This document shows positions 53,389 to 62,691 of a DNA stretch of 64,000 nucleotides, piece after piece. The stretch's first letter is position 1; each line of letters opens with the position of its first letter. The translations under genes were made by a program, and so were the position numbers. The notes beneath the pieces are model-generated. The model made no database searches. It was given only the letters and a program-made list of their open reading frames with translations, and was not told where the DNA came from. The DNA comes from Frateuria flava (GTDB taxonomy: Bacteria; Pseudomonadota; Gammaproteobacteria; Xanthomonadales; Rhodanobacteraceae), in contig NZ_JAGJRS010000021.1 in NCBI RefSeq assembly GCF_017837635.1, positions 274,024 to 338,023 on the forward strand, read 5' to 3'.

Positions 53389-55698
53389 ATGGCAAGACAT
53401 ATCACGAGGGGGCGTGGCGACGGCGCGGCGTGGCAGCAACTGCTGCCGCTGGCCGGCGGCACGCTGTTGCTGTTGCTGGGCCTGTTCTGCGCCTGGCAGA
53501 CCTGGCTGATTGCCAGCGAAAGCGGCGCGGTGGCTCGCGTTCACGCTGCACGCGACGAGGCGGTGCGCGCGTTGGCGGCGGAGATCGCGGGCGAGCGCAA
53601 GCAGGTCGCGCAGGCGGTCGCCACGCTCGACCCGGCCACCCTGCAGGGCGATCGCGCGCAACTGGCCGACGCGCTGCGCGCACGGTTGCCGCAGGCGCTG
53701 GACGTGGAGGTGTACAGCGGAAGCCTGGACGAGGTGCTGCACGCCAATTACCGCGAGTTCGGTTACGCCAAGGCGGCGCAACTGATGGCCGCCCAGGCCG
53801 ACGACAGCCTGCCCATGCAGACCGTGTCGGAGGGAGGTCAGCGTCGGCTGAGCCTCGTGCAGCCGCTGGGGCCGGTGCAGCGCCCGCAGGCGTGGATCTG
53901 GGTCGAATTGCCATTCACGCCGCTGCAACGCCGTTTCGAGTCCATTGCGCCCGGTGGTGGTCGCATCGACCTGCGCCAGGGTGACAATCGTGGCGAGCTC
54001 AGCCTACTGTCTCGCGGCGCGTCATCGGCCGAGGCGGAGGATGAGGCAAAGCCGGTGCCGGGCAGTGCGTTCAGCGTTCGCGCCGCGTTGCCGGCCGCCT
54101 TTGTCCTGTTGCCGCGCGCCTGGCCGCTGGCCGCGTTGCTGGCGCTGCTGGGTATCGGCGGCGGCTTGTACCTGTTTTGGCTGCGTGGCCGGACGGCCCC
54201 GCGCCTGGAAACCCAACCCGAGGAGATGATGGTGTCCGATGTAGTTCCCGCCAAGCACGAGCCCGCGCCGCCGGTGGCACGCCCTGCCGCGATGCCGCCG
54301 GTACAGAGCCCGGCCGATGCCGTCGACCCGAGCATCTTCCGCGCCTACGACGTGCGCGGCGTGGTCGGCAAGACGCTCACGGCGCAGGTGGCGCGCCTGC
54401 TGGGCCAGTCGATCGGCACGCTCATGCGCGAGAAGGGGCTGAACGAGATCGTGGTCGGCCGCGACGGCCGCCTGTCCGGGCCGGAACTCGCCGGCGCGTT
54501 GTCCGACGGCCTGCGCGAGGCGGGCATCGACGTGATCGACGTCGGCGCGGTGCCGACGCCCGTGGTGTACTTCGCCGCGTATCGCTTCAACACCGGCAGC
54601 GGCGTGGCGGTGACCGGCAGCCACAATCCGCCGGACTACAACGGGTTCAAGATCGTGGTGGGCGGCGAGACGCTGTCGGAGGGTGCGATCCAGGATCTCT
54701 ACCAGCGCATCGCCAGCGGCGCGCTGGAGGCGGGCGGCCAGGGCGGCCTGCGCCATGTCGACGTGGTGCCGGATTACATCGAGCGGATCATTTCCGATGT
54801 GCAGGCCGAGCGGCGCATGAAGGTCGTGGTCGACTGCGGCAACGGCATTCCAGGCGCACTGGCACCGCAGGTGATCGAAGGTATCGGTTGCGAGGTGGTG
54901 CCGTTGTACTGCGAGGTGGACGGCACCTTCCCCAACCATCATCCGGACCCGTCCGATCCGCACAATCTGGAAGACCTGATCCACGCGGTGCGTCAGACCG
55001 GTGCCGACCTGGGCATCGCCTTCGACGGCGACGGCGACCGCCTCGGCGTGGTGACCAAGCAAGGCGAGATCATTTACCCCGACCGCCTGCTGATGCTGTT
55101 CGCGCGCGACGTGCTCTCGCGCCAGCCGGGCGCCACGATCATCTATGACGTCAAGTGCACCGGCCACCTTAAGGGCCAGGTGCTGGAGGCCGGCGGCAGT
55201 CCGCTGATGTGGCGCACCGGGCACTCCCTGATCAAGGCCAAGATGCGCGAGACGCAGGCGGAACTGGCCGGCGAGATGAGCGGCCACTTCTTCTTCAAGG
55301 AGCGCTGGTACGGTTTCGACGACGGCATCTACGCGGGCGCGCGGCTACTGGAAATCCTCGCCGGCGACATCGAGGGGCGCACGCCGGAGGAGATCTTCGC
55401 CACCTGCCCCAAGGGCGTCTCCACGCCCGAGCTGAAGATCGAGCTCAACGAAGGCGAGCACTACCGCTTCATCGAGAAGTTCAAGGAAAAGGCCACCTTC
55501 GGCGACGCCACGCTGACCACCATCGACGGTGTGCGTGCCGACTGGCCGGACGGCTGGGGCCTGGTGCGTGCATCCAACACCACGCCGGTGCTGGTACTGC
55601 GCTTCGATGCGGATAACGCGGCCGCGCTCAAGCGCATCCAGCAGGCGTTCCGCGAGCAGCTGTTCCTGGTCGATCCGGGGTTGAAGCTGCCGTTCTGA
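53389..55698 (+). CDS. algC: Membrane-anchored phosphomannomutase/phosphoglucomutase (AlgC/XanA type)
   Basis: A 769-residue fusion. The last 460 residues are a full alpha-D-phosphohexomutase: phospho-serine loop 'TGSHNPPDYNGF' (Ser411), metal loop DGDGDR (546-551), sugar loop 'GEMSGHFFF' and phosphate loop near 'RASNTTPVLVLRF'. It interconverts hexose 1- and 6-phosphates for polysaccharide precursors. The extra 300 residues hold two membrane helices (about 19-41 and 235-264) around a periplasmic alpha/beta region, so the enzyme is tethered to the inner membrane. Long forms like this are known in Xanthomonadales and Pseudomonas. It follows dut by 39 bases. Confidence 0.92.
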   Translation: MARHITRGRGDGAAWQQLLPLAGGTLLLLLGLFCAWQTWLIASESGAVARVHAARDEAVRALAAEIAGERKQVAQAVATLDPATLQGDRAQLADALRARLPQALDVEVYSGSLDEVLHANYREFGYAKAAQLMAAQADDSLPMQTVSEGGQRRLSLVQPLGPVQRPQAWIWVELPFTPLQRRFESIAPGGGRIDLRQGDNRGELSLLSRGASSAEAEDEAKPVPGSAFSVRAALPAAFVLLPRAWPLAALLALLGIGGGLYLFWLRGRTAPRLETQPEEMMVSDVVPAKHEPAPPVARPAAMPPVQSPADAVDPSIFRAYDVRGVVGKTLTAQVARLLGQSIGTLMREKGLNEIVVGRDGRLSGPELAGALSDGLREAGIDVIDVGAVPTPVVYFAAYRFNTGSGVAVTGSHNPPDYNGFKIVVGGETLSEGAIQDLYQRIASGALEAGGQGGLRHVDVVPDYIERIISDVQAERRMKVVVDCGNGIPGALAPQVIEGIGCEVVPLYCEVDGTFPNHHPDPSDPHNLEDLIHAVRQTGADLGIAFDGDGDRLGVVTKQGEIIYPDRLLMLFARDVLSRQPGATIIYDVKCTGHLKGQVLEAGGSPLMWRTGHSLIKAKMRETQAELAGEMSGHFFFKERWYGFDDGIYAGARLLEILAGDIEGRTPEEIFATCPKGVSTPELKIELNEGEHYRFIEKFKEKATFGDATLTTIDGVRADWPDGWGLVRASNTTPVLVLRFDADNAAALKRIQQAFREQLFLVDPGLKLPF

Positions 55699-55900
55699 CC
55701 TTCCGGCGCCGGCCGCGGCCGCCTGCCTTGGGCTGCTGTCAGAAGCGTACCTGTGCGCGACCGTGGGAAACGCCCGGTCGCCCGCAGGTTCGCTACGACA
55801 GGTTTTCCCTGGAGCGTTGATCCGGACTCGACGGTGATCGCTCCGAGGTTGCGCAGGATGCACACCGGACCCTTGGGATCCGGGCTTACCTGGGCGGCCT

Positions 55901-56542
55901 CTACTGCCGCTGTTCGTCCTGGGCCTTTCTCAGCGCGCGGTAGTGTTCCAGCTGCCGGGCGGCATCCTTCTCGGCCGTGTCGCGCCGATCCTGCAGCCGC
56001 TCCAGTGTGCCGCGCTGGCCGGACACCACGTTGCGTTGGTCGGCGATGCTGTCGACCAGGTACTTGGGCACCTTTTCCTTGGCCCGCTCCAGCTCGGCCG
56101 CGCGGCCGAGCAGGTCGGCGAGCGTCTTTTCCTGGCTGTGCAGGTTCAGGCGCGTGGTGTTGATCTGCTGGTCGATGCTATCCAGCTCGGCCTGTTGTGC
56201 CTGCTTCAGCGAGACCTCGTCGCCGTAGGCGTTGAGCATCTGCAGGTCCGCGCGCCGGCGCGCTTCTTCCGCGCGGCGCTGCGCGGCGCGCTCGGCGGCG
56301 ACCTTGTCGGCCGCGGCGCGTTCTTCGGGGCTCAGCTGGCGCTCGACGTGGCGCACCACGTAACCCTGGTCGTTGACCAGGTCGTAGCCGTACTTCATCG
56401 CCTCGGCGGTGAGGCTGTCGCTGTAGTGCGACAGGCCCTTGCCATCACGCCAGTGGTAGCGGACGCCTGTGGCCTTCTGGGCATGGGCGGTCAGGACCGT
56501 CGTCGCCAGAATGGTGGCAACGGCGTAAACGAGCTTGCGCAT
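55901..56542 (-). CDS. Secreted coiled-coil DUF4124 domain protein
   Basis: A 213-residue exported protein. The signal peptide 'MRKLVYAVATILATTVLTAHA' precedes a short DUF4124 unit ('RYHWRDGKGLSHYSDSLTAEA'), then a charged helical region from about residue 68 to the end with heptad-like Glu/Arg/Ala/Leu patterns ('KVAAERAAQRRAEEARRRA', 'LGRAAELERAKEKV'), a probable long periplasmic coiled coil. The function is unknown. AGGAGGGGG precedes ATG 56542. The 200-bp gap to algC holds only a weak palindrome (GCGCGACC...GGTCGCCCGC). Confidence 0.75.
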   Translation of the reverse strand: MRKLVYAVATILATTVLTAHAQKATGVRYHWRDGKGLSHYSDSLTAEAMKYGYDLVNDQGYVVRHVERQLSPEERAAADKVAAERAAQRRAEEARRRADLQMLNAYGDEVSLKQAQQAELDSIDQQINTTRLNLHSQEKTLADLLGRAAELERAKEKVPKYLVDSIADQRNVVSGQRGTLERLQDRRDTAEKDAARQLEHYRALRKAQDEQRQ

Positions 56543-56643
56543 GGATACCCCCTCCTGGCGGGCAGTATAGCCATCGTGCGGCGACCGCCTACAGCGTGAA
56601 TGAAGGGCGCCCACGGGCCTGTGACGCCGGTCGCCACTCAAGG

Positions 56644-57291
56644 TTATGCGGACACGCCGTAGCGGCTGCGGTAATCGAGCAGGCGCGCGTGTTCGGACGC
56701 CAGTTCCGGACGCTCGCCGGCATAGGCCAGCACCTCGTCAAGGCCAGTGATGGCGATCACCGGAATGCCGTGGTCGCGCGCCACTTCCTGCGCGGCGGAG
56801 AGGTCGCCCTGGCCACGCTCCTGCCGGTCCAGCGCAATCAGCACGCCGGCCGGGGTGGCGCCGTGCGCACGGATCAGGGCCAGCGATTCGCGCACCGCGG
56901 TGCCGGCGGTCATGACGTCGTCGACGATCAGCACGCGACCGGCCAGCGGCGCGCCGACCAGCACGCCCCCTTCCCCGTGGTCCTTGGCCTCCTTGCGGTT
57001 GTACGCCCAAGGCAGGTCGCGGCCATGACTCGTCGCCAGTGCAATGGCGGTGGCGGCGGCCAGGGCGATGCCCTTGTAGGCGGGGCCGAACAGCATGTCC
57101 ACCGGCAGCTGCGCGCGCACCAGCGCAGCCGCGTAGGCCTCGCCCAGCCGCGCCAGCGCCGCGCCGGAATCGATCCGGCCCAGATTGAAGAAATAGGGGC
57201 TCTGGCGGCCGGACTTGAGAGTGAACTCGCCGAAGCGGAGCACGTCGCGCGCGAGCGCCAGTTCGATGAAGTCGCGTTGATAGGGCTGCAT
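56644..57291 (-). CDS. pyrE: Orotate phosphoribosyltransferase
   Basis: A 215-residue enzyme of pyrimidine synthesis that joins orotate to PRPP to form OMP. Seen are '[21 protein letters not shown]' (orotate side), '[17 protein letters not shown]', '[13 protein letters not shown]' (flexible loop with catalytic Lys) and the PRPP-binding '[16 protein letters not shown]'. Single gene on the minus strand, divergent from xth across 74 bases, an arrangement usual in this order. Confidence 0.96.
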   Translation of the reverse strand: MQPYQRDFIELALARDVLRFGEFTLKSGRQSPYFFNLGRIDSGAALARLGEAYAAALVRAQLPVDMLFGPAYKGIALAAATAIALATSHGRDLPWAYNRKEAKDHGEGGVLVGAPLAGRVLIVDDVMTAGTAVRESLALIRAHGATPAGVLIALDRQERGQGDLSAAQEVARDHGIPVIAITGLDEVLAYAGERPELASEHARLLDYRSRYGVSA

Positions 57292-57365
57292 GGATAGCCG
57301 GCATGGAGATTCGGGAAGCGGCCGCTATTATCCATGGGTTCCCCATCCCCAGAGCCCGCTTTCGC

Positions 57366-58136
57366 ATGAGAATCGTCACGCTCAACGCCAACGGCATCCG
57401 CTCGGCCGCCACGAAGGGCGTGTTCGACTGGCTGCGCACGCAGCAGGCCGACGTGGTCTGCCTGCAGGAAACCAAGGCGCAGGAAGACCAGCTCACCGAT
57501 GCGATGTTCCGCCCGGACGGCCATCACTGTTTCTACCGCGATGCGACCTGCAAGAAGGGCTACAGCGGCGTGGCGATCTACGCGCGGCGCGAGCCGGACG
57601 CGGTGCTCACCGAGCTGGGCTGGGAGCCGTTCGATTGCGAAGGGCGCTACATAGAGGCGCGTTTCGGCAACTTGTCCGTGGTCTCGCTGTACGTGCCGTC
57701 GGGCTCCTCGGGGGAGGAGCGCCAGCAGTTCAAGTTCAAGGTGATGGACTTCCTGACGCCGATATTCGATCAATGGCTCAACAGCGGTCGCGACTACGTG
57801 ATCTGCGGCGACTGGAACATCGTCCATACCAGGAACGACATCAAGAACTGGACCTCGAACCAGAAGAATTCCGGCTGTCTGCCGGCCGAGCGCGCCTGGC
57901 TGGACCTGCTTTTCCACACCCGCGGCTGGGTCGACAGCTTCCGCGCGATCAAGCCCGAGGCGGTCGAATACACCTGGTGGTCCAACCGCGGGCGGGCGCG
58001 CGAGAACAACGTCGGCTGGCGCATCGACTACCAGGTCTGCACGCCAGGCTTGCGTGAGCGCATGCGCGCCTGCTCGGTCTACCGCGAGCAACGCTTCTCC
58101 GACCATGCGCCGTACACGGTCGACTATGCCGACTGA
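57366..58136 (+). CDS. xth: Exodeoxyribonuclease III (AP endonuclease)
   Basis: A 256-residue base-excision repair enzyme. The N-terminal 'LNANGIRSAATKGVFDWLR', 'VVCLQETKAQ' (metal Glu), 'YSGVAIYAR', 'GDWNIVHTRNDIKNW' (catalytic Asp-Asn), and C-terminal 'GWRIDYQV' and 'FSDHAPYTVDY' (catalytic His) are all intact. It cuts DNA at abasic sites and trims 3' ends. The ATG at 57366 matches the family start; an in-frame ATG at 57303 would add 21 unlike residues. TATTAT at about 57326 may be the -10 box. Confidence 0.95.
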   Translation: MRIVTLNANGIRSAATKGVFDWLRTQQADVVCLQETKAQEDQLTDAMFRPDGHHCFYRDATCKKGYSGVAIYARREPDAVLTELGWEPFDCEGRYIEARFGNLSVVSLYVPSGSSGEERQQFKFKVMDFLTPIFDQWLNSGRDYVICGDWNIVHTRNDIKNWTSNQKNSGCLPAERAWLDLLFHTRGWVDSFRAIKPEAVEYTWWSNRGRARENNVGWRIDYQVCTPGLRERMRACSVYREQRFSDHAPYTVDYAD

Positions 58137-58145
58137 AGACGTCGG

Positions 58146-59462
58146 TCAGGCGCTGCGCCGCACGTCCGTTTCCGCGATGGCGCGGTCGACCAGGCCGGTA
58201 CGCATCATCCACGCGAAGAGGATGATGCCCGGCAGCGCGGCCACGGTCGTAAACAGGTAGAAATCGACGTAGCCGATCTGCACGATCAGCGCGCCGGCCG
58301 AGGTGCCGGTAATCAGTCGGCCGAGCACGGAGGCCGCGGCCGACAGCAAGGCGTACTGGGTCGCGGTGAAGGTGAGGTTGCAAAGTGCCGACAGGTAGGC
58401 CACCACTGCCACGCCACCGATACCGCTGGCAATGTTCTCGAAGCCGATGGTGAAGGCGAGCATCGCATTGCTATGCCCGATCTGGGCCAGCGCGGCGAAG
58501 GACAGGTTGGACACCGCCATCAACACCAGGCTCAGCAGCACCGAGCGCTTTATTCCCAGCCGCGTGTAGAGCGCGCCGCCGACGAAAATGCCGACCAGAT
58601 AGGCGACGAAACCGTAGCCGACGTCGTAGGTGGCGATCTCCTGGTTGCTGAAGGACAGATCGTCCAGCAGCAGGCGCACCGTAAGGTTGGCCAACGTGTC
58701 GCCGATCTTGTGCAGCAGCACGAACAGCAGGACCAGCCACGCGCCGCTGCGCCGGAAGAACTCCGCCAGCGGCTCGACCACCGTTTCGCGCAGCGCCGCC
58801 AACCCCTGCAGCCGCACCGGCGCGCGATGGCGCGATGGCTCGCCCAGCCACAGGCCGGCGATGACCGCTGGCAGCGCGAACAGGGCACAGGCCAGATACG
58901 CGCGGGTCCACCCGGCGGGGCCGGCGAGCAGCAACGCCAGCCCGCCGGCGCAGACCGAGCCGATACGCCAGCCGTACTGCGACATGCCCGAGCCGACGCC
59001 GAGCTGCCGCGGCTCGAGGATCTCGATGCGATACGCGTCGATGACGATGTCGAAGGTCGCCCCGGCCACACCGACGAGAATCGCCGCCAGCGCCGTGGCC
59101 ACAAGATCGGAAGACGGATCGGTCAGCCCCAGAAACGCGACCGCCGCGGCCACCAGCGCAGCGGAGAACCAGAGCCAGGAACGCCGTTGACCGAACCGCG
59201 AAAGGAACGGCAGGCGCAGCCGATCCACCAACGGCGCCCATAGGAACTTGAGGTTGTAGACGAGGAACGCCAGCGAAAACTCGGTCACGCTGCGCTTGTC
59301 GATGCCTTGCTGGGCCAGCCGCGTGGTCAGGGTCGCTCCGATCATCGCGTAGGGAAACCCGGAAGAAATGCCCAGCAACAGCGCGCCGATCGGCGCCGCT
59401 TCCAGGTAGGGGTGAAGCGAGGCGACCAGCGCGCGCAGGCCTCGGGGAGGGGGGGTGCTCAT
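58146..59462 (-). CDS. MFS permease, AmpG-like
   Basis: A 438-residue inner-membrane transporter with about 12 membrane helices. 'LGISSGFPYAMIGATLTTRLAQQGID' near the start and 'SQYGWRIGSVCAGGLALLLA' are typical of the AmpG muropeptide-permease family, which imports anhydro-muropeptides for recycling. anmK, a later step of the same route, lies 0.5 kb away, supporting this role. The start is 59462, or 59471 by an ATG three codons upstream; neither has a strong ribosome site. Confidence 0.85.
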   Translation of the reverse strand: MSTPPPRGLRALVASLHPYLEAAPIGALLLGISSGFPYAMIGATLTTRLAQQGIDKRSVTEFSLAFLVYNLKFLWAPLVDRLRLPFLSRFGQRRSWLWFSAALVAAAVAFLGLTDPSSDLVATALAAILVGVAGATFDIVIDAYRIEILEPRQLGVGSGMSQYGWRIGSVCAGGLALLLAGPAGWTRAYLACALFALPAVIAGLWLGEPSRHRAPVRLQGLAALRETVVEPLAEFFRRSGAWLVLLFVLLHKIGDTLANLTVRLLLDDLSFSNQEIATYDVGYGFVAYLVGIFVGGALYTRLGIKRSVLLSLVLMAVSNLSFAALAQIGHSNAMLAFTIGFENIASGIGGVAVVAYLSALCNLTFTATQYALLSAAASVLGRLITGTSAGALIVQIGYVDFYLFTTVAALPGIILFAWMMRTGLVDRAIAETDVRRSA

Positions 59463-59626
59463 GGTCGCCATGCTACGTGCGCGGCGCAGGGCAGCGGAAG
59501 CCTCGCGGCCCGGCACCCGCTCCCGCGGTGGCCCGCCGGTCGCGCAAAGCGGGCTCCGCCGCGCGATCTGGAAAAATGCCACAATGCCCCCGCAAGGACC
59601 CATGAGCCGGATTGGAGGGATCGCAC

Positions 59627-59920
59627 GTGCCGGACCTCGTCATACGCCATATCGACAGCTTGATGGCCGAGCGGATCAAGACGCTCGCGAAGGATCGCCA
59701 CTGGTCCATCAACGACGTCGTACTCCACGCCCTGCGGCATGGCCTGGGCTTGAGCGCCGCCGGGCAGATTTCCAGCGAGACCATGTTCGATCCAGGCAGT
59801 CTGGTGCTGGGCGGGCATTGGGATCTGACCGAAAAGGCGGTTTTCCAGGAAGCCCTGCAGGCACTGTCGCTGGCCCGTCCGACGCAGCTGGCGCCCGTGC
59901 GCGTCGCCAAGCTGAGCTAG
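59627..59920 (+). CDS. Small ribbon-helix-helix-like (FitA/Arc-type) protein
   Basis: A 97-residue protein, GTG start with GGAGGG seven bases upstream. Residues 1-35 fit a ribbon-helix-helix DNA-binding fold: strand 'PDLVIRHIDSLMAERIKTLA', turn, helix 'SINDVVLHALRHGLG'. Antitoxins of the FitA/VapB group begin this way, but no toxin gene adjoins; the C-terminal half has no clear toxin-binding pattern. It may be a free-standing regulator. It lies between the AmpG-like gene (divergent) and anmK (convergent). Confidence 0.65.
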   Translation: MPDLVIRHIDSLMAERIKTLAKDRHWSINDVVLHALRHGLGLSAAGQISSETMFDPGSLVLGGHWDLTEKAVFQEALQALSLARPTQLAPVRVAKLS

Positions 59921-59930
59921 GCCGCCGCGA

Positions 59931-61061
59931 TCATTCCCGTGGAGCCAGGTACAGCGCGCCCAGCACGCGCGGCCCGCGCGCGCCGGTAACGGCCGGCAGG
60001 TTGCCCGGCAGTCCGAGTACGCGCTGGCGCGCCAGCCAGGCGAACGCGGCCGCTTCCAGGTAGTCCGGATCGATACCGTGCGTGGCGGTACTCGCTACGC
60101 GGCGCGGCGCCAGCCATTCGGCCAGACGCGCCATCAGGCGGGAGTTGTGCACGCCACCGCCGCATACCAGGACGTCCGTCGCGGTGGGCGCGCAAGCTTC
60201 GATCGCATCGGCCACGGTGTGCGCGGTCAACTCCAGCAACGTAGCCTGTACGTCGGCCGGCGACAGCAGCGCCACGCGTGGCTGGCGTACCAGCCACGCC
60301 AGGTGGAAGTGCTCGCGACCGGTACTCTTGGGTGGCGGCAGCGTGAAATAGGGATCAGCCAGCAAGGCTTCGAGCAGAGGTGCGTCCACCTTGCCGGCCG
60401 CTGCAAAGGCGCCATCGCGGTCGAACGGCTCGCCGCGTTGCTCCAGACACCATGCATCCAGAAGACCGTTGGCAGGCCCGGTGTCGAAGCCGAGCACCTG
60501 TCCCTCCGGGCCGAGCACCGTGATGTTGGCGATCCCGCCGAGGTTCAGCACCACGCGGGAGGCGCCCGGCTGGCCAAGCAGCATGGCATGCACTGCCGGC
60601 AACAGCGGCGCGCCCTGGCCGCCCGCCGCCACGTCGGCGCGGCGGAAATCGGCCACCACATCGATCCTGCAGGTTTCGGCGATGACCGTGGGATCGCCGA
60701 TCTGCAGGGTGAAAGGCGCCTCACCGCCAGGGCGGTGCCGCACCGTCTGGCCGTGTGAACCGAGCGCGCGTACTGCGGACGGGGCCGTGCCGCTGGTCTG
60801 AAGCAGCGCCCGCGCGGCGTCGGCAAAGTGGCGCCCGACCGCGATATCCAGCCGGCCGAAGCTATCCAGGTTGAAGGCAGTGAGGTCCTGCGCCAATGCC
60901 AATACGCGTTCGCGCAGGGCTTCGGGCCAGGGGTGGGTGAGGGCGGCACGCAATTGCGGCAGGCCCTGCTCGAAGGACACCAGTGCGACGTCGACGCCAT
61001 CGGCGCTGGTGCCGGAGATCAGCCCCAGGTAAAGGGCCGATGCATCATCCGCGGTACTCAA
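59931..61061 (-). CDS. anmK: Anhydro-N-acetylmuramic acid kinase
   Basis: A 376-residue ATP-dependent kinase that opens and phosphorylates 1,6-anhydro-MurNAc released during cell-wall recycling. The family signature 'LGLISGTSADGVDVALV' (catalytic Asp in SADGVD) is at the N-terminus, with 'ALGSHGQTVRHRP', 'VVADFRRADVAAGGQGAPLLPAVH' and 'VLNLGGIANIT' following, and 'DVLVCGGGVHNSRLM' near the end. It is transcribed after the M23 peptidase gene (9-base gap), a standard pair. Confidence 0.95.
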   Translation of the reverse strand: MSTADDASALYLGLISGTSADGVDVALVSFEQGLPQLRAALTHPWPEALRERVLALAQDLTAFNLDSFGRLDIAVGRHFADAARALLQTSGTAPSAVRALGSHGQTVRHRPGGEAPFTLQIGDPTVIAETCRIDVVADFRRADVAAGGQGAPLLPAVHAMLLGQPGASRVVLNLGGIANITVLGPEGQVLGFDTGPANGLLDAWCLEQRGEPFDRDGAFAAAGKVDAPLLEALLADPYFTLPPPKSTGREHFHLAWLVRQPRVALLSPADVQATLLELTAHTVADAIEACAPTATDVLVCGGGVHNSRLMARLAEWLAPRRVASTATHGIDPDYLEAAAFAWLARQRVLGLPGNLPAVTGARGPRVLGALYLAPRE

Positions 61062-61070
61062 GAGCGACCG

Positions 61071-62513
61071 TCAATCGTCGTTGCGCGTGGCCGAGCGCAG
61101 CTGGGCGAGCTTGACGTTGGCATCCATCGCCTTCAGGCGCGCCAGCTGGGGGCGCACGACCTGTGACTCGAACCGGGCCAGCTGTGCGGCCGGCAGCGGC
61201 TGCGGCTTGGGCAGGGTCACTGTCTGCGGATCGCGCTGCACACCGTTGACGCGGAATTCGTAATGCAGGTGCGGGCCGGTGGCCAGGCCGGTCATGCCCA
61301 CGTAACCGATGACCTGGCCCTGGCTGACATGCTGGCCGACGCGCTCCTTGGCGAAACGCGACATGTGGCCGTAGGCGGTGCTGATGTTCTTGTTGTGCTG
61401 CACGACCACGAAGTTGCCGTAACCCCGCATCCAGCCCTTGAACTTGATGACGCCGTCGCCGGCGGCATGGATGGGCGTGCCGCTGGGCGCGGCATAGTCC
61501 ACACCCTTGTGGGCGCGCATGCGACCGAGGATCGGGTGCATGCGGCCGGCGCTGAACCGCGAGGAGATACGGGTGAAATCCACCGGAATGCGCAGGAACG
61601 ACTTCTGGATCGGGCGACCGTCCTCGCTGAACCAGCCGTAGCGGCCGTCGGCCTTCTTGAAGCGGTAGGCGGTATAACGGTGCCCCTGGTTGACGAACTC
61701 CGCGGCCACGATGTCGCCCTCGGCAAAGTAGCTGCCGTCGCGGTACACGTCGTCGTAGATGACCGTGAAGCTGTCGCCATCGCGCAGGTCCTGCACGAAA
61801 TCGATGTCGTACTTGAACAGGTCGGCCAGCTTGCCGACCATGCCCTGGCTCATGCCGGCGCGAGCCGCGGCGGCATACAACGAACTGGTGATGGTGCCGT
61901 GCGCCACGTGCTCACGGGTTTCCATGGCGCGGGGCTGAATGTCCAGCGAGGCGTGGTCGCCGTCGAAGCGAACCACGGCGCGGTTGGCCTCGTCCTTGTC
62001 GAAGCGGATGCCCTTGAGGCTGCCGTCGCCGCCCAGAAGAAAGTCGAATTCCTGGTGCGGGCGGATATTGTGAAAGGCGCCCTTGGCAGCGCCGGCCGCC
62101 TCCATGACGCGCTGCAGGTCGGTCAGGGTCAGGCCCTGGTCCTGGAAGATGTCGGACAACGTCTGGCCGGGCTGCACCTGCACCACGTGCCAGTCTTCCA
62201 TCGCGCGGGCGGGTGCGGCGATCGGCGCGGCCTTGGGCAGGGTCAGCGGCAGCAGCGTATGCGCCATCGGCTGTGGGTCGGGCCGCATAGCGCTGGCCCA
62301 GGCAGGCAGGAAGAATCCGGAAAGGGCAGTCAACAGCAGCGCGGTACCGGCAAGAATCCAGCGTTCGCGATGCCAGCGCAGCGGTTCGGACTCGCCCAGG
62401 CGGCTGAACGACCAGTGCGCACAACGCTCGTAGAAATGCATGTGGCGGCGCTGCGCCTTGCGGCGGATTGCCTGCTTGCGCGCCGCCCGCGCGATCCGGT
62501 CGCCCTCACCCAT
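61071..62513 (-). CDS. M23 family cell-wall endopeptidase (MepM-like)
   Basis: A 480-residue envelope protein. A basic cytoplasmic start, one membrane helix (about 52-72), a LysM-like/OapA region ('VVQVQPGQTLSDIFQDQGLT') and a C-terminal LytM zinc peptidase: 'HPILGRMRAHKGVDYAAP' (His and Asp ligands), 'YGHMSRF' and 'GPHLHYEFRVNG' (HxH). Such enzymes cut peptidoglycan cross-links to allow growth. All zinc ligands are intact, so it should be active. It is divergent from tyrS and upstream of anmK, a conserved gammaproteobacterial order. Confidence 0.92.
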   Translation of the reverse strand: MGEGDRIARAARKQAIRRKAQRRHMHFYERCAHWSFSRLGESEPLRWHRERWILAGTALLLTALSGFFLPAWASAMRPDPQPMAHTLLPLTLPKAAPIAAPARAMEDWHVVQVQPGQTLSDIFQDQGLTLTDLQRVMEAAGAAKGAFHNIRPHQEFDFLLGGDGSLKGIRFDKDEANRAVVRFDGDHASLDIQPRAMETREHVAHGTITSSLYAAAARAGMSQGMVGKLADLFKYDIDFVQDLRDGDSFTVIYDDVYRDGSYFAEGDIVAAEFVNQGHRYTAYRFKKADGRYGWFSEDGRPIQKSFLRIPVDFTRISSRFSAGRMHPILGRMRAHKGVDYAAPSGTPIHAAGDGVIKFKGWMRGYGNFVVVQHNKNISTAYGHMSRFAKERVGQHVSQGQVIGYVGMTGLATGPHLHYEFRVNGVQRDPQTVTLPKPQPLPAAQLARFESQVVRPQLARLKAMDANVKLAQLRSATRNDD

Positions 62514-62691
62514 GCTCTTCGCCCCGCGTTACAAAGTACTCAGGCGGGGTACCTTAGCGGCCCCGTATAAAGGGCGTCAACGCCTTTCCTTTCAAGCATT
62601 TGCGCTAGTTTTCTGATTAACGCACAATTAACGCCATTTTGTGAACGGCGGCCCCTTGTGGCTGTCGACCGATCGGCATTAGAGGACACTC

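Noticed and set aside
59627..59920. Toxin-antitoxin module
   Set aside because: No toxin gene stands on either side; both neighbours are clear cell-wall recycling genes.
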